A stretch of 64,000 nucleotides of DNA from Bacillus spongiae (GCF_037120725.1 NZ_JBBAXC010000019.1:1-64000), one strand, 5' to 3'; positions 16,322 to 27,465 are shown, numbered from the stretch's first letter. The notes: generated by a model from the letters alone, not told the origin. Made by a program: numbers and translations.

Positions 16322-18433
16322 ATGAATATATTACTCATTGTAAACTGGCTTGCGTTTTTATTTGTAACCGCTTACGCCGTTAGTTTATTTGTATATGTTG
16401 TGAAAACGAGAATAGCGTTCATTAAGCTAGGTAAGAAAGTAGAATTCGAACAGAATATTAAAGAGCGCTTAAATAAAATTTGGGTAAATGTATTTGGACA
16501 GAAAAAACTATTGAAGGATAAGAAAAGTGGCATTATTCATGTCATGTTCTTTTATGGTTTTATATTAGTACAATTCGGTGCGATCGATTTCATTTGGAAA
16601 GGGTTAGCTCCTGGGTCTCACCTTCCGCTAGGTCCTTTATACCCAGGCTTCACTTTCTTTCAAGAAATTGTAACACTTACGATCTTAATTGCTGTAATTT
16701 GGGCGTTTTATCGTCGTTATATTGAAAAGCTAGTACGTTTAAAGCGTGGATTAAAAAGTGGACTTGTCCTCATTTTTATCGGAGGGTTAATGTTATCTGT
16801 TCTAATTGGAAATGGAATGGGGTTAATCTGGCATGGGGAAGAACTAACTTGGTCTGAGCCAATTGCTTCAGCTATTGCTGCTGGAACAGGATGGTTAGGG
16901 GAAACAGGAGCAATCGTTATCTTTTACATTGCCTGGTGGGTTCACTTACTGTTCTTATTAGCCTTCTTAGTTTATGTTCCACAATCCAAGCATGCTCATT
17001 TAATTGCTGGGCCTGCAAACGTGTATTATAACCGCTTAGATAACCCTGGTAAACTAAGTAAAATTGATTTTGAAGATGAGACACAAGAAACATTTGGAGT
17101 AGGAAAAATAGAAGAATTTACACAGCATCAAATGATTGATTTTTATGCATGTGTTGAATGTGGTCGCTGTACGAACATGTGCCCAGCAACTGGGACAGGG
17201 AAAATGCTATCGCCGATGGATTTAATTGTGAAATTACGTGATCATCTTACGAATCATGGGGCAGCAGTGACATCTAAACAGCCTTGGGTTCCAACCTTCG
17301 CATTTTCTAATACAAAAGGAAATCAAATTGCTTTAGCGAGTAGTTCTCAAGGGGCGGAAGAGGCAGCTGCAGGGTTGGCATATAGTCCAAGTTTAATTGG
17401 AGATGTCATTACTGAAGAAGAGATTTGGGCTTGTACAACTTGCCGTAATTGTGAAGATCAATGTCCGGTAATGAATGAACATGTCGATAAAATTATTGAC
17501 CTTCGTCGCTATCTTGTTTTAACTGAAGGAAAAATGGATGCTGACGCACAACGTGCTATGCAGAATATTGAGCGTCAAGGAAATCCTTGGGGATTAAATC
17601 GAAAAGAGAAAGAAAATTGGAGAGACGCACGCGAAGATGTTGTCATTCCGACTGTGAAAGAACTTAAAAAACAAGGTGAGAGCTTTGAATACTTATTTTG
17701 GGTCGGTTCAATGGGCGCTTTTGATAACCGAAGTCAAAAAATTGCACTTTCGTTTGCAAAGCTACTGAATGAGGCAGGTATTAAGTTCGCTATCTTAGGG
17801 AATAAGGAGAAAAACTCTGGTGATACACCTAGACGTCTAGGAAATGAATTTTTATTTCAAGAGCTTGCTACCGCAAATATAAAAGAGTTTGAGAAAAATG
17901 AAGTTAATAAAATAATTACCATTGACCCACATGCCTATAACATCTTTAAAAATGAATACCCTGACTTTGGGTTTGAAGCAGAGGTCTATCACCATACTGA
18001 GCTTCTTGCTAAATTAGTGAAGGAAGGGAAGTTAACCCCTCAATATGAAGTGAATGAAAAGATAACGTTCCACGATTCTTGTTATCTTGGAAGATATAAT
18101 GAAGTTTATTCACCTCCTCGGGAAATTCTTCAAGCCATTCCAGGTGTGGAACTAGTGGAAATGGAACGTAACCGTGAGAAGGGGATGTGCTGTGGAGCTG
18201 GTGGTGGATTAATGTGGATGGAAGAAGATACTGGACACCGCGTTAATGTTGCCCGAACGGAGCAAGCGTTAGAGGTGGAACCATCTGTCATTTCTTCGGG
18301 ATGTCCTTATTGTTTAACAATGCTTTCAGATGGAACGAAAGCGAAGGAAGTTGAGGAAAACATCTCTACCTACGATGTTGCGGAACTTCTTGAAAAAGCT
18401 GTTTACGGAAGTAACGAAGGTGCTCTGCACTAA
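16322..18433 (+). CDS. fadF: FadF, 4Fe-4S electron-transfer oxidoreductase of fatty acid oxidation
   Basis: FadF is thought to take electrons from acyl-CoA dehydrogenases and ETF to the quinone pool. The N-terminal third is a membrane domain with about five spans (NarI-like). A cytoplasmic ferredoxin domain carries CVECGRCTNMCP near residue 278 and CTTCRNCEDQCP near residue 374, two 4Fe-4S cluster sets. The C-terminus has two CCG-type repeats: DSCYLGRYNEVY with CCGAGGG, the heterodisulfide-reductase-like cysteine domain. It is 703 aa. The promoter and palindrome upstream suggest fatty-acid-responsive repression. It corresponds to B. subtilis ywjF. Confidence 0.9.
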   Translation: MNILLIVNWLAFLFVTAYAVSLFVYVVKTRIAFIKLGKKVEFEQNIKERLNKIWVNVFGQKKLLKDKKSGIIHVMFFYGFILVQFGAIDFIWKGLAPGSHLPLGPLYPGFTFFQEIVTLTILIAVIWAFYRRYIEKLVRLKRGLKSGLVLIFIGGLMLSVLIGNGMGLIWHGEELTWSEPIASAIAAGTGWLGETGAIVIFYIAWWVHLLFLLAFLVYVPQSKHAHLIAGPANVYYNRLDNPGKLSKIDFEDETQETFGVGKIEEFTQHQMIDFYACVECGRCTNMCPATGTGKMLSPMDLIVKLRDHLTNHGAAVTSKQPWVPTFAFSNTKGNQIALASSSQGAEEAAAGLAYSPSLIGDVITEEEIWACTTCRNCEDQCPVMNEHVDKIIDLRRYLVLTEGKMDADAQRAMQNIERQGNPWGLNRKEKENWRDAREDVVIPTVKELKKQGESFEYLFWVGSMGAFDNRSQKIALSFAKLLNEAGIKFAILGNKEKNSGDTPRRLGNEFLFQELATANIKEFEKNEVNKIITIDPHAYNIFKNEYPDFGFEAEVYHHTELLAKLVKEGKLTPQYEVNEKITFHDSCYLGRYNEVYSPPREILQAIPGVELVEMERNREKGMCCGAGGGLMWMEEDTGHRVNVARTEQALEVEPSVISSGCPYCLTMLSDGTKAKEVEENISTYDVAELLEKAVYGSNEGALH

Positions 18434-18739
18434 CTTCATTATTTAATAATATCGTGATACTCGCTGTTGCCTGTTAACTAAATCGGGACTCCCGCTCATA
18501 ACGGGCATCGGCGTTTTAATAGAAATAGGTGACAGGTTCTTTGTATTTGCTATTGTTGTGTTTAACCGCTGATCTGTCTAGCTTATAAAGCTGTGGCAAC
18601 AACAAATAAATAGGCAGATATATATAAAAATTTAGAATTTTTAGCAAAAAATATATAATTTTTTATGATTCTTTTTTATAATAAAAGAGATAATAAGGAA
18701 TTTATTGGGGCAAAGCGCCCCGTCTTTCTGAGAATAAAG

Positions 18740-18753
18740 TGAGCGAGCGTTCA
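18740..18753. promoter_or_regulatory. Candidate TetR/FadR-type operator of the mmg operon
   Basis: TGAGCG-AG-CGTTCA is a 6-2-6 palindrome with one mismatched pair, the same architecture as the site in the fadF promoter. It lies 46 nt before the thiolase start. Confidence 0.55.
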
Positions 18754-18765
18754 GTCGGTAATTTA

Positions 18766-18779
18766 TGAAAGCGTTTACG
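18766..18779 (+). promoter_or_regulatory. Candidate cre (CcpA) site of the mmg operon
   Basis: TGAAAGCGTTTACG matches the cre consensus TGWAANCGNTNWCA at every position but the last. It lies just upstream of the thiolase ribosome site, fitting glucose repression as known for the B. subtilis mmg operon. Confidence 0.6.
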
Positions 18780-18799
18780 AATTAAAAGGAGGAATGAAA

Positions 18800-19990
18800 A
18801 TGGGGAAAACAGTTATTTTAGACGGTGCAAGAACACCTTTTGGTAAGTTTGGTGGAGAACTAAGTTCTTTAACAGCAGCTGAACTTGGCGGTATTGCGAT
18901 GAAAGAAGCATTAAAGCGGTCAAATGTTGAAGGAGAAGAGGTTGGTGAAGTAATTTTTGGTACTGTGCTTCAAGGGGGACAGGGACAGATTCCTTCTCGT
19001 CAGGCTGCACGCCATGCCGGAATACCGTGGGACGTTCAAACTGAAACAATTAATAAAGTATGTGCATCTGGTATGAGGAGTGTCACACTTGCGGACCAAA
19101 TTATTCGTGCAGGAGATGAGGAAATTATCCTAGCTGGGGGTATGGAATCAATGTCGAATGCGCCCTATGTTCTTCCAAAAGCTCGCTGGGGACTAAGGAT
19201 GGGTGATAGTCAGGTAAAAGATTTAATGCTTCACGATGGTTTGATATGTTGCTTTGAAGGTGTTCATATGGGCATCTATGGAAACCGTACAGCAAAAAAG
19301 TTTGAGATATCACGCGAAGAACAAGATAAATGGGCATTAAGAAGTCACCACCGTGCAATTGAAGCTACGGAGAAGGGGGTCTTTGCAGAGGAAGTGGTTC
19401 CTGTAGAAATACCACAACGGAAAGGGGATCCACTCATTGTAAAGCATGATGAAGCACCGAGGAAGGATACGACTATGGAACGCCTACAAAAGTTGAACCC
19501 GGTGTTTGAACATGATGGATCCATTACAGCAGGAAATGCACCTGGAGTCAATGATGGAGCAGCAGCCCTTGTTCTGATGAGTGAAGAACGAGCTAAAAAA
19601 GAAGATAAAACACCACTTGCTGTTGTGATAGGCCATGCTACCGTTGCTGTAGATGCTCAAGACTTCCCGGAAACACCAGGTCTTGTTATTAACAAACTCC
19701 TAAAGAAAACGGGGAAAACAGTTGATGAAATTGATTTATTTGAAATTAACGAAGCATTTGCTGCAGTAGCACTTACAAGTGGTAAAATAGCGAATCTTCA
19801 TGAAGAGAAAATTAATGTCAACGGAGGTGCTGTTGCGCTAGGACACCCAATTGGAGCTAGTGGAGCAAGAATTATTTTAACACTAGCATATGAACTAAAG
19901 CGCCGTGGTGGTGGACTTGGTGTTGCGTCTATTTGCTCTGGAACTGGGCAAGGTGATGCCATCATGATTGAGGTACCGAAGTCTAAATAA
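18800..19990 (+). CDS. mmgA: Acetyl-CoA C-acetyltransferase (thiolase)
   Basis: The thiolase joins or cleaves acetyl-CoA and acyl-CoA at the last step of beta-oxidation. It shows the thiolase I/II triad: Cys88 in [10 protein letters not shown], His349 in [12 protein letters not shown] and Cys379 in CSGTGQGDA. It is 396 aa from the ATG at 18800; the ATG at 18794 is too close to GGAGG. It opens a co-directional series mmgA-mmgB-acyl-CoA dehydrogenases with 43- to 68-nt gaps, TetR and icmF further on. The upstream palindrome and cre site suggest repression without fatty acid and with glucose. Symbol by analogy with B. subtilis. Confidence 0.9.
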   Translation: MGKTVILDGARTPFGKFGGELSSLTAAELGGIAMKEALKRSNVEGEEVGEVIFGTVLQGGQGQIPSRQAARHAGIPWDVQTETINKVCASGMRSVTLADQIIRAGDEEIILAGGMESMSNAPYVLPKARWGLRMGDSQVKDLMLHDGLICCFEGVHMGIYGNRTAKKFEISREEQDKWALRSHHRAIEATEKGVFAEEVVPVEIPQRKGDPLIVKHDEAPRKDTTMERLQKLNPVFEHDGSITAGNAPGVNDGAAALVLMSEERAKKEDKTPLAVVIGHATVAVDAQDFPETPGLVINKLLKKTGKTVDEIDLFEINEAFAAVALTSGKIANLHEEKINVNGGAVALGHPIGASGARIILTLAYELKRRGGGLGVASICSGTGQGDAIMIEVPKSK

Positions 19991-20050
19991 TGAAAACGCA
20001 AAGGTAGGGGGGCACTACCGATAAATGGTCAGAATTAAGGGGGAAATGGT

Positions 20051-20905
20051 ATGAATATAAAAAAAGTAATGGTCATCGGTGCAGGGCAAATGGGCTCGGG
20101 TATTGCTCAAGTTTGTGCTCAAGCGGGTTTTGAAGTGAAATTGAATGATCTAAAGGAAGAGTATATTGAAAGAGGTATGGCCGTCATTACGAAAAACCTC
20201 ACTCGATCTGTTGATAAAGGAAGGCTGTCACAAGAAGAAAAAACGAAAATTCTTTCTTATATAACCCCTTCATCTTCATTAGAAGATGCTAGTGATGTGG
20301 ATATTGTCATTGAAGCGGCAATAGAAAGTATGGACATTAAAAAAGAAATTTTTCAAAAGCTAGATAAAATTGTTGGGAAGGAGGCAATTTTAGCAACGAA
20401 TACATCTTCACTTCCCATTACAGAAATAGCCGCAGTGACAGAACGTCCTGAAAAAGTAATAGGTATGCATTTTATGAATCCCGTTCCTGTAATGAAATTA
20501 GTAGAAATCATCCGTGGGCTGGCGACTGATGATGAAGTATATCAAGCTGTGGAGGACATGACGAAAGCATTGCAGAAGGTACCTGTTGAAGTAAATGACT
20601 TTCCAGGGTTTGTTTCAAATCGGATTTTAATGCCAATGATTAATGAAGCGATTTATACATTATACGAAGGAGTTGCGACAAAAGAAGCGATTGATGATGT
20701 AATGAAGCTCGGAATGAACCATCCAATGGGTCCGTTGACGTTGGCTGACTTTATTGGTCTTGATACGTGCTTGTACATTATGGAAACGTTACATGACGGA
20801 TTTGGTGATGATAAGTATCGTCCATGTCCACTTCTAAGAAAATATGTAAAAGCGGGTTGGTTAGGTAAAAAGAGTGGTAGAGGGTTTTACACTTATGAGA
20901 GATAA
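20051..20905 (+). CDS. mmgB: 3-hydroxybutyryl-CoA dehydrogenase
   Basis: The enzyme oxidises 3-hydroxyacyl-CoA with NAD(P). The Rossmann loop [18 protein letters not shown] starts near residue 10, [11 protein letters not shown] near residue 115, the catalytic His in [15 protein letters not shown], and the C-terminal 3HCDH helical domain ends [11 protein letters not shown]. The 284-aa length is normal for the short, single-domain form. AAGGGGGAAA precedes the ATG. It lies 60 nt after the thiolase in one direction, so a shared transcript is likely. Confidence 0.9.
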   Translation: MNIKKVMVIGAGQMGSGIAQVCAQAGFEVKLNDLKEEYIERGMAVITKNLTRSVDKGRLSQEEKTKILSYITPSSSLEDASDVDIVIEAAIESMDIKKEIFQKLDKIVGKEAILATNTSSLPITEIAAVTERPEKVIGMHFMNPVPVMKLVEIIRGLATDDEVYQAVEDMTKALQKVPVEVNDFPGFVSNRILMPMINEAIYTLYEGVATKEAIDDVMKLGMNHPMGPLTLADFIGLDTCLYIMETLHDGFGDDKYRPCPLLRKYVKAGWLGKKSGRGFYTYER

Positions 20906-20973
20906 CGGCTAATGGATAGAGAAATATGCATTAGCAATCGAAGCGTTAATAGACGAACTAAGGGGGATAACAG

Positions 20974-22110
20974 ATGGATTTACGCTTGACAGAAGAACAA
21001 GAGATGATGAGAAAGATGGTACGAGATTTTGCTCAAAGCGAAGTCGCAGCCTATGTAGACAGGATGGAAGAAGGGGAGTTTCCTCGAGAGTTAATTGGAA
21101 AAATGGCGGACCTTGGGTTAATGGGGATAACCATTCCAGAAGAGTATGGCGGGTCAGGTATGGACTTTATCTCTTATATTTTAGCTATACATGAGCTTTC
21201 GAAAGTAAGCGCTACCATCGGAGTGATTCTTTCTGTCCACACTTCCGTTGGAACAAATCCAATTCTATATTTCGGAAATGAAGAGCAGAAGAAAAAATAT
21301 GTACCTAAGCTTGCTTCTGGTGAATATTTAGGTGCGTTTTGCTTAACCGAGCCATCTGCTGGTTCAGATGCAGGAAGCTTAAAAACGAGAGCTGTGAAGC
21401 AAGGTAAACATTATGTACTAAATGGTAGTAAAGTATTTATTACCAATGGTGGAGAAGCGGATACGTATATCGTATTTGCAAAGACGAACGCTGAGCTTGG
21501 AACAAAGGGAATTTCAGCTTTCATTGTAGAAAAAGGGACAGACGGTCTTGTAATTGGAAAAGATGAAGAAAAAATGGGCCTACATGGGTCTAAGACGGTA
21601 CAACTGACATTTGACAATATGGTCGTACCTGAGGAAAACCTACTCGGACAAGAAGGAGAAGGATTTAAGATTGCAATGGCCAACCTTGATGTGGGTCGAA
21701 TCGGGATTGCTGCTCAAGCATTGGGAATAGCAGAAGCAGCTTATGAACATAGTGTGGACTACGCTAAAGAACGAAAGCAATTTGGCAAACCAATTGCTTT
21801 GCAACAAGGTGTTGGTTTCAAGCTTGCCGACATGGCCACAAATATAGAAGGGGCCAAACTGCTGGTTTATCGTGCAGCAAATCTTCGTGCAAATGATTTG
21901 CCATGTGGAAAAGAAGCTTCTATGGCAAAACTATTTGCCTCTCAAACAGCTGTGGCTACAACAATTGAAGCAATACAGGTGTTCGGCGGCTATGGTTATA
22001 CAGAAGAGTATCCAGTAGAACGATTATTCCGTGATGCAAAAGTAACGGAGATTTATGAGGGTACAAGTGAAATTCAGCGTGTAGTATTAAGCAAACATCT
22101 TATAAAATAA
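20974..22110 (+). CDS. mmgC: Acyl-CoA dehydrogenase (MmgC-like)
   Basis: This FAD enzyme inserts the trans-2 double bond into acyl-CoA. It has the N-terminal helical, middle beta and C-terminal helical domains of the family, the signature GAFCLTEPSAGSDAGS near residue 125 and catalytic Glu362 in IYEGTSEIQRVV, the position used in short-chain and butyryl-CoA dehydrogenases. It is 378 aa. The next gene is a paralogue about as long, and electrons would go to ETF and FadF. Chain-length preference cannot be read from sequence by eye. Confidence 0.88.
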   Translation: MDLRLTEEQEMMRKMVRDFAQSEVAAYVDRMEEGEFPRELIGKMADLGLMGITIPEEYGGSGMDFISYILAIHELSKVSATIGVILSVHTSVGTNPILYFGNEEQKKKYVPKLASGEYLGAFCLTEPSAGSDAGSLKTRAVKQGKHYVLNGSKVFITNGGEADTYIVFAKTNAELGTKGISAFIVEKGTDGLVIGKDEEKMGLHGSKTVQLTFDNMVVPEENLLGQEGEGFKIAMANLDVGRIGIAAQALGIAEAAYEHSVDYAKERKQFGKPIALQQGVGFKLADMATNIEGAKLLVYRAANLRANDLPCGKEASMAKLFASQTAVATTIEAIQVFGGYGYTEEYPVERLFRDAKVTEIYEGTSEIQRVVLSKHLIK

Positions 22111-22153
22111 TCGGCTTAACATACCAGTATGAAGAAAAGTAGGAGGAGAGAAA

Positions 22154-23293
22154 ATGGATTTTCGTTTATCAGAAGAGCATGAAATGATTCGAAAAATGGT
22201 ACGAGATTTCGCGGTAAATGAAGTGGCTCCTTCAGCATCTGAACGTGATGAGGAAGAGAGATTTGATCGAGAAATCTTTGATAAAATGGCTGAACTAGGA
22301 TTAACAGGAATCCCTTGGCCAGAAGAATATGGTGGCATTGGTAGCGATTATTTAGCATATTGCATCGCTGTTGAGGAGTTGTCTCGTGTATGTGCTTCTA
22401 CAGGTGTAACACTTTCTGCACATACGTCATTAGCAGGGTGGCCAATATATAAGTTCGGTACAGAAGAACAGAAACAGAAGTATTTAAAACCGATGGCAAG
22501 AGGAAAAGAAATCGGAGGGTACGGTTTAACTGAACCAAGCTCAGGTTCAGATGCAGGTGGAATGAAAACAACAGCACGCTTGGAAGGGGATCATTACATT
22601 TTAAATGGTAGTAAGATTTTCATTACAAATGGCGGAATTGCGGATACATATGTTGTATTTGCTTTAACAAACCCGTCTGAGAGACAGCGTGGTACAAGCG
22701 CATTCATCATTGAAAAAGGTTTTGAAGGATTTTCTGTTGGGAAGAAAGAAAAAAAACTTGGGATTCGCTCATCTCCAACGACTGAAATCATATTTGAAGA
22801 TTGTAAAGTACCGAAAGAAAACTTACTTGGCACAGAAGGTGATGGTTTTAAAATTGCGATGAAGACTTTGGACGGTGGCAGAAATGGCATAGCTGCACAA
22901 GCAGTTGGTATTGCCCAAGGGGCTCTAGACGCATCGATTGCCTATGCTACGGAACGTGAGCAGTTTGGTAAGTCTATTGCTAGGAATCAAGGTGTATCCT
23001 TTAAGCTTGCCGATATGGCCACAAATATAGAAGCGTCAAGACTATTAACCTATCAAGCGGCATGGTTAGAGTCAGAAGGGCTTCCATATGGAAAAGAGTC
23101 TGCAATGTCCAAGCTTTTAGCGGGCGATACAGCAATGAAGGTGACGACTGAAGCAGTACAGATTTTTGGAGGCTATGGTTACACAAAAGATTATCCGGTT
23201 GAGCGTTACATGCGTGATGCAAAAATTACGCAAATATATGAGGGTACACAAGAAATACAAAGACTTGTTATTTCTAGAATGATTACGAAATAG
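22154..23293 (+). CDS. acdA: Acyl-CoA dehydrogenase AcdA
   Basis: This is the second acyl-CoA dehydrogenase of the cluster, 379 aa. Visible are [19 protein letters not shown] near residue 120 and catalytic Glu363 in [12 protein letters not shown]. It is clearly a paralogue of the preceding gene (both open [16 protein letters not shown]). In B. subtilis acdA directly follows fadF and precedes rpoE, so this copy or its neighbour is the ancestral locus gene. GTAGGAGGAGAG precedes the ATG. With icmF nearby, branched-chain acyl-CoAs are plausible substrates, but this is inference. Confidence 0.85.
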   Translation: MDFRLSEEHEMIRKMVRDFAVNEVAPSASERDEEERFDREIFDKMAELGLTGIPWPEEYGGIGSDYLAYCIAVEELSRVCASTGVTLSAHTSLAGWPIYKFGTEEQKQKYLKPMARGKEIGGYGLTEPSSGSDAGGMKTTARLEGDHYILNGSKIFITNGGIADTYVVFALTNPSERQRGTSAFIIEKGFEGFSVGKKEKKLGIRSSPTTEIIFEDCKVPKENLLGTEGDGFKIAMKTLDGGRNGIAAQAVGIAQGALDASIAYATEREQFGKSIARNQGVSFKLADMATNIEASRLLTYQAAWLESEGLPYGKESAMSKLLAGDTAMKVTTEAVQIFGGYGYTKDYPVERYMRDAKITQIYEGTQEIQRLVISRMITK

Positions 23294-23508
23294 TTTGTGA
23301 GTACGTGTTATAGCTAATGGAACAGAGCATAAAGGGGATAATGCTTTGTTTAATGAAAAAGTAGAGAGAACTTTAGAATTATAAATTTAAGAGACAAACA
23401 GTGGCTACTGTCTTGTTTCAATCGGCAGTAGCTACAGCATTAAAATGATGAATGTGTACAAAAATGGGGCATTTTCTATATTGCGGATAAAGGAAATTGG
23501 GAGAAAAC
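23294..23508 (+). other. Intergenic hairpin before the TetR gene
   Basis: GTGGCTACTG (23401-23410) pairs with CAGTAGCTAC (23428-23437) with one mismatch around a 17-nt loop. No T run follows, so it may be a processing or regulatory structure rather than a terminator. Confidence 0.4.
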
Positions 23509-24168
23509 ATGACAGGGGGCATAGAAAGGGTGAGGAAGAAAAGGGAGGTTCACGCTTCTGTTAAAGACCAAAAGCTTATTCAAAGGCGAAGAGACGAGAT
23601 GATTAGGGGAGCGGTGACGCTTTTCAAAGAAAAAGGGTTTCACCGTTCAACGACAAGAGAAATTGCGAAAGCAGCAGGTTTTAGCATTGGAACGTTATAT
23701 GAATATATTGGCCAAAAAGAGGATGTCCTGTATTTAGTTTGTGACAGCATTTACGATGGGGTAAAAGAAAAACTAGAAGAAATGAATGTAAATGCAGGGA
23801 CGATTGAAAATTTAAAGTTAGGGATTGCTCATTACTTTCGTGTAATGGACGAAATGCAGGATGAAGTATTGGTCATGTATCAAGAAGTAAAATCACTATC
23901 AAAGGACGCTCTTCCTTATGTACTAAAAAAAGAACTTGAAATGGTCAGCATGGTGGAGGCATTAATCAAAAGTTATATGGATCATGAGCACATTGATTAC
24001 CGCCAACAAGAAGTACATATCCTTGCACAAAATATTTTTGTTCAAGGGCAAATGTGGGCTTTCAGGCGCTGGACTTTACAAAAGAGCTATACACTAGATG
24101 AGTATATAGAATTACAGACCAATTATTTGTTATCTGGAATCCAAATGAAAGCAGGGGATGGAAAGTGA
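23509..24168 (+). CDS. TetR/AcrR family transcriptional regulator, probable acyl-CoA-responsive repressor
   Basis: The N-terminal TetR DNA-binding domain is evident in the stretch ending [20 protein letters not shown] (helix-turn-helix about residues 42-61), followed by a helical ligand domain. A basic extension of about 25 residues precedes the usual start of the fold. The ATG at 23509 has GGGAG 5 nt upstream; a TTG at 23497 is less well placed. Its stop overlaps the icmF start by 4 nt, so both are co-translated. It is the best local candidate to bind the palindromes before fadF and mmgA, but could also be a private regulator of icmF. Confidence 0.85.
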   Translation: MTGGIERVRKKREVHASVKDQKLIQRRRDEMIRGAVTLFKEKGFHRSTTREIAKAAGFSIGTLYEYIGQKEDVLYLVCDSIYDGVKEKLEEMNVNAGTIENLKLGIAHYFRVMDEMQDEVLVMYQEVKSLSKDALPYVLKKELEMVSMVEALIKSYMDHEHIDYRQQEVHILAQNIFVQGQMWAFRRWTLQKSYTLDEYIELQTNYLLSGIQMKAGDGK

Positions 24169-27100
24169 GCACAATAGAAATCTATCAGCCAAAGCATGCT
24201 ATTCGCTTCGTTACCGCATCAAGTTTATTTGACGGTCATGATGCATCCATTAATATTATGAGAAGAATATTACAGTCTAGTGGAGCTGAAGTCATTCATC
24301 TTGGACATAACCGCTCTGTTGAAGAGGTTGTCAATGCTGCTATTCAGGAGGATGTACAAGGAATTTCAGTGTCTTCGTATCAAGGTGGACATGTTGAATA
24401 TTTTAAATACATGTATGATTTATTAAATGAAAGAGGAGCAGGTCATATTCGTATATATGGAGGCGGCGGGGGGGTTATACTTCCGCGGGAGATCGATGAG
24501 CTCCATGAATACGGAATTGCTAAGATTTTTTCCCCAGAGGATGGTAGACAAATGGGTCTACAAGGTATGATTAATCTCATGCTAGAAGAGTGTGATTATT
24601 CAACGATTGGTGAAGATGCTCATCAAGAAATAGAAAAGTTAGTAACAGGAGAAATAACGGCGGTTAGCAAGCTTATTACATTAGCGGAAAACGGTGTTAA
24701 TCAAAAAAGCCAAGCGGCCACAATAGAAAAAATGTTTGAAGAAGTAGAAGCGTTAGCAAATAAAATTCCTGTTTTAGGGATAACCGGAACGGGAGGAGCG
24801 GGGAAAAGTTCCCTTACTGATGAGCTAATCCGACGTTTTTTAAATGAAATGCCGAATAAAAATGTCGCTGTTTTATCCATCGACCCGACGAAGCAAAAAA
24901 CAGGGGGAGCGTTACTTGGTGACAGAATTCGTATGAATGCCATCTTTAGTGATCGGGTTTATATGCGCTCTCTTGCAACAAGAGGATCAAAATCAGAGCT
25001 TTCCCTTGCCATTCGTGATGCCATAAATGTTGTGAAAGCAGCTAAATTTGATCTTGTTATAGTTGAAACGAGTGGGATTGGTCAAGGGGATGCAGAAATA
25101 ACGGAAATTTCCGACGTTTCGATGTATGTCATGACGAGTGAATTCGGTGCACCTTCGCAGCTTGAAAAAATAGATATGATTGACTTTGCAGAGCTAATTG
25201 TCGTCAATAAATTTGAACGAAAAGGCTCTGAAGATGCTAAGAAGCAAGTTCAAAAGCAATATCAGCGCAGTCATGAATTATTTGACAAACAGGTAGAAGA
25301 AATGCCGGTCTATGGTACGATTGCAAGCCAATTTAATGATCCAGGAACGAATGCTTTATTTGCTGCCCTTGTTGAAAAAATGAATACAAAATTGGGGTTA
25401 GACTGGTCTTCGACCTTCTCAAAGGATGTACAAGTTGAAAAGCAAAACGTGATTATTCCACCAGATCGTCGATACTATTTGAGAGAGATTGCTGATACTG
25501 TAAAAGGCTATCACCGCCAAAGTGACGAACAAGTCAATTACGCTCGGCAACTGTTTCAAATAGAAGGCACAGAAAAATTATTGGAAGGGAAAGGGGAAGG
25601 CCTTGAAATTCTTTCCTCGTTAGCAGCGTTAAAAAAAGAAATAGAAGGAAAACTCACAGCTCAATCCAAAAAAATCCTTCAATCGTGGGAGGACTTGGTT
25701 CACCGCTACAAGCAAAATCAATATGTAACCAAAGTTCGTGGGAAAGAAATCATAACAGAACTTAAAACAAAAAGTCTTTCAGGTCTTGAAATCCCTAAAG
25801 TTTCTTTGCCTCAGTATAAGGATTATGGAGAAATTCTAAAATGGGTATACCGCGAAAATGCTCCTGGTATTTTTCCATTTACTGCAGGGGTATTCCCATT
25901 TAAACGTAAAGGAGAGGACCCGAAACGTCAATTTGCAGGGGAGGGTACACCAGAAAGAACGAATAGGCGCTTTCATTATTTGTCGAAAGATGATGATGCG
26001 AAGCGATTAAGTACAGCGTTTGATTCAGTCACATTATATGGTGAAGATCCTGCCTATCGTCCTGATATTTATGGGAAAGTCGGAGAAAGTGGTGTGAGTA
26101 TTTGTACGCTGGATGACATGAAAAAACTATACGAAGGTTTTGATTTATGCCATCCATCTACCTCTGTCTCTATGACCATTAATGGTCCAGCACCTATTAT
26201 TTTAGCGATGTATATGAATACGGCTATTGACCAACAACTAAAAATGAAGGAAGAAATGCTTGGTCGTGCCTTAACGAGTGCGGAAGTTGAAGAAGTAAGA
26301 ATAGCAACTTTAAAGGTGGTAAGAGGTACTGTTCAAGCCGATATTCTAAAAGAAGATCAAGGGCAAAATACCTGTATTTTTTCAACAGAATTTGCTTTGC
26401 GTATGATGGGTGATATTCAACAATATTTTATCGACCATCAAGTAAGAAATTATTATTCCGTTTCGATTTCTGGGTATCATATAGCTGAGGCAGGAGCTAA
26501 TCCAATTTCGCAGCTAGCTTTTACACTTGCGAACGGATTCACTTATGTAGAATACTATTTAAGCAGAGGGATGAAGATTGATGATTTCGCCCCGAATTTA
26601 TCCTTCTTTTTCTCGAACGGACTCGACCCAGAATATAGTGTAATTGGTCGTGTTGCACGTCGCATTTGGTCGACGGTAATGAGAGATAAGTACGGTGCTA
26701 ATGAGCGAAGTCAAAAATTAAAATACCATATTCAAACATCAGGGCGTTCTCTTCATGCTCAAGAGATTGATTTTAATGATATTCGTACAACTCTCCAAGC
26801 CTTAATGGCTTTGCAAGATAACTGTAATTCGCTTCATACTAATGCCTATGATGAAGCGATTACAACACCAACAGAGGAATCGGTGCGCCGCGCAATGGCG
26901 ATTCAAATGATTATTTCAAAAGAGTTGGGTTTATCTAAAAATGAAAATCCACTTCAAGGTTCCTTTATTATTGAGGAATTAACCGATTTAGTAGAAGAAG
27001 CTGTTTTAACAGAATTTGAACGGATAAATGATCGTGGAGGCGTTCTTGGGGCAATGGAAACTCAGTATCAACGAGGGAAAATCCAAGAAGAATCCATGTA

Positions 27101-27428
27101 TTATGAAATGCAAAAACATTCTGGAGAACTTCCGATTGTCGGTGTAAATACGTACTTAAACCCGAATCCACCTTCCAGTGAAGAATTAAACTCAATGGAA
27201 ATTGCGCGTGCAACGAAAGAAGAAAAAGAGGCTCAAATTAATCATTTGATGAGCTTCCAGGCTCGCAATCACGAGGAAGCAGAGCAGAAGCTATACGCCC
27301 TTAAGCAAGTTGCAATGAACGGTGGCAATATTTTTGAAGAATTAATGGAAACGGTCAAAGTGGCTTCTTTAGGTCGAATTACTCAAGCTCTATACGAAGT
27401 GGGTGGACAATACCGCCGAAATATGTAA
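24165..27428 (+). CDS. icmF: Fused isobutyryl-CoA mutase IcmF (B12-dependent)
   Basis: IcmF rearranges isobutyryl-CoA and n-butyryl-CoA, and in related Bacillaceae also isovaleryl- and pivalyl-CoA, using adenosylcobalamin. Domains in order: B12-binding domain with [15 protein letters not shown] (His25 as lower cobalt ligand), a MeaB/ArgK-type G-protein chaperone with Walker [10 protein letters not shown] at 208-216 and [12 protein letters not shown], a helical linker, then the mutase TIM barrel from about residue 560 ([11 protein letters not shown]). The 1087-aa length fits IcmF. GTG start overlaps the TetR stop. No glutamate mutase or methylmalonyl-CoA mutase pair is present, so the fused identity is secure. 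Confidence 0.95.
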   Translation: MSTIEIYQPKHAIRFVTASSLFDGHDASINIMRRILQSSGAEVIHLGHNRSVEEVVNAAIQEDVQGISVSSYQGGHVEYFKYMYDLLNERGAGHIRIYGGGGGVILPREIDELHEYGIAKIFSPEDGRQMGLQGMINLMLEECDYSTIGEDAHQEIEKLVTGEITAVSKLITLAENGVNQKSQAATIEKMFEEVEALANKIPVLGITGTGGAGKSSLTDELIRRFLNEMPNKNVAVLSIDPTKQKTGGALLGDRIRMNAIFSDRVYMRSLATRGSKSELSLAIRDAINVVKAAKFDLVIVETSGIGQGDAEITEISDVSMYVMTSEFGAPSQLEKIDMIDFAELIVVNKFERKGSEDAKKQVQKQYQRSHELFDKQVEEMPVYGTIASQFNDPGTNALFAALVEKMNTKLGLDWSSTFSKDVQVEKQNVIIPPDRRYYLREIADTVKGYHRQSDEQVNYARQLFQIEGTEKLLEGKGEGLEILSSLAALKKEIEGKLTAQSKKILQSWEDLVHRYKQNQYVTKVRGKEIITELKTKSLSGLEIPKVSLPQYKDYGEILKWVYRENAPGIFPFTAGVFPFKRKGEDPKRQFAGEGTPERTNRRFHYLSKDDDAKRLSTAFDSVTLYGEDPAYRPDIYGKVGESGVSICTLDDMKKLYEGFDLCHPSTSVSMTINGPAPIILAMYMNTAIDQQLKMKEEMLGRALTSAEVEEVRIATLKVVRGTVQADILKEDQGQNTCIFSTEFALRMMGDIQQYFIDHQVRNYYSVSISGYHIAEAGANPISQLAFTLANGFTYVEYYLSRGMKIDDFAPNLSFFFSNGLDPEYSVIGRVARRIWSTVMRDKYGANERSQKLKYHIQTSGRSLHAQEIDFNDIRTTLQALMALQDNCNSLHTNAYDEAITTPTEESVRRAMAIQMIISKELGLSKNENPLQGSFIIEELTDLVEEAVLTEFERINDRGGVLGAMETQYQRGKIQEESMYYEMQKHSGELPIVGVNTYLNPNPPSSEELNSMEIARATKEEKEAQINHLMSFQARNHEEAEQKLYALKQVAMNGGNIFEELMETVKVASLGRITQALYEVGGQYRRNM

Positions 27429-27438
27429 AGGATTGAAG

Positions 27439-27465
27439 GCAAGGAGTCGTTTCCTTGCTTTTTCC
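27439..27465 (+). terminator. Terminator of icmF
   Basis: GCAAGGA pairs with TCCTTGC around a 6-nt loop, followed by five T residues. Confidence 0.8.

Larger units (their letters stand above)
18434..18799 (+). other. Leader and regulatory region between fadF and the thiolase gene
   Basis: This 366-nt stretch has no gene. It contains TTTTATAATAAAAGA at 18674-18688 (a possible -10 context), a small GGGGC/GCCCC hairpin at 18707-18721, an operator-like palindrome at 18740 and a cre-like site at 18766. There is no visible terminator after fadF, so partial read-through is possible. No B12-box typical of cobalamin riboswitches was found. Confidence 0.6.

Noticed and set aside
18434-18640. Possible cobalamin or other riboswitch before the mmg-icmF cluster
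   Set aside because: Some inverted repeats occur (CCCG...CGGG near 18492-18507) but no B12-box or other recognisable aptamer core was found.
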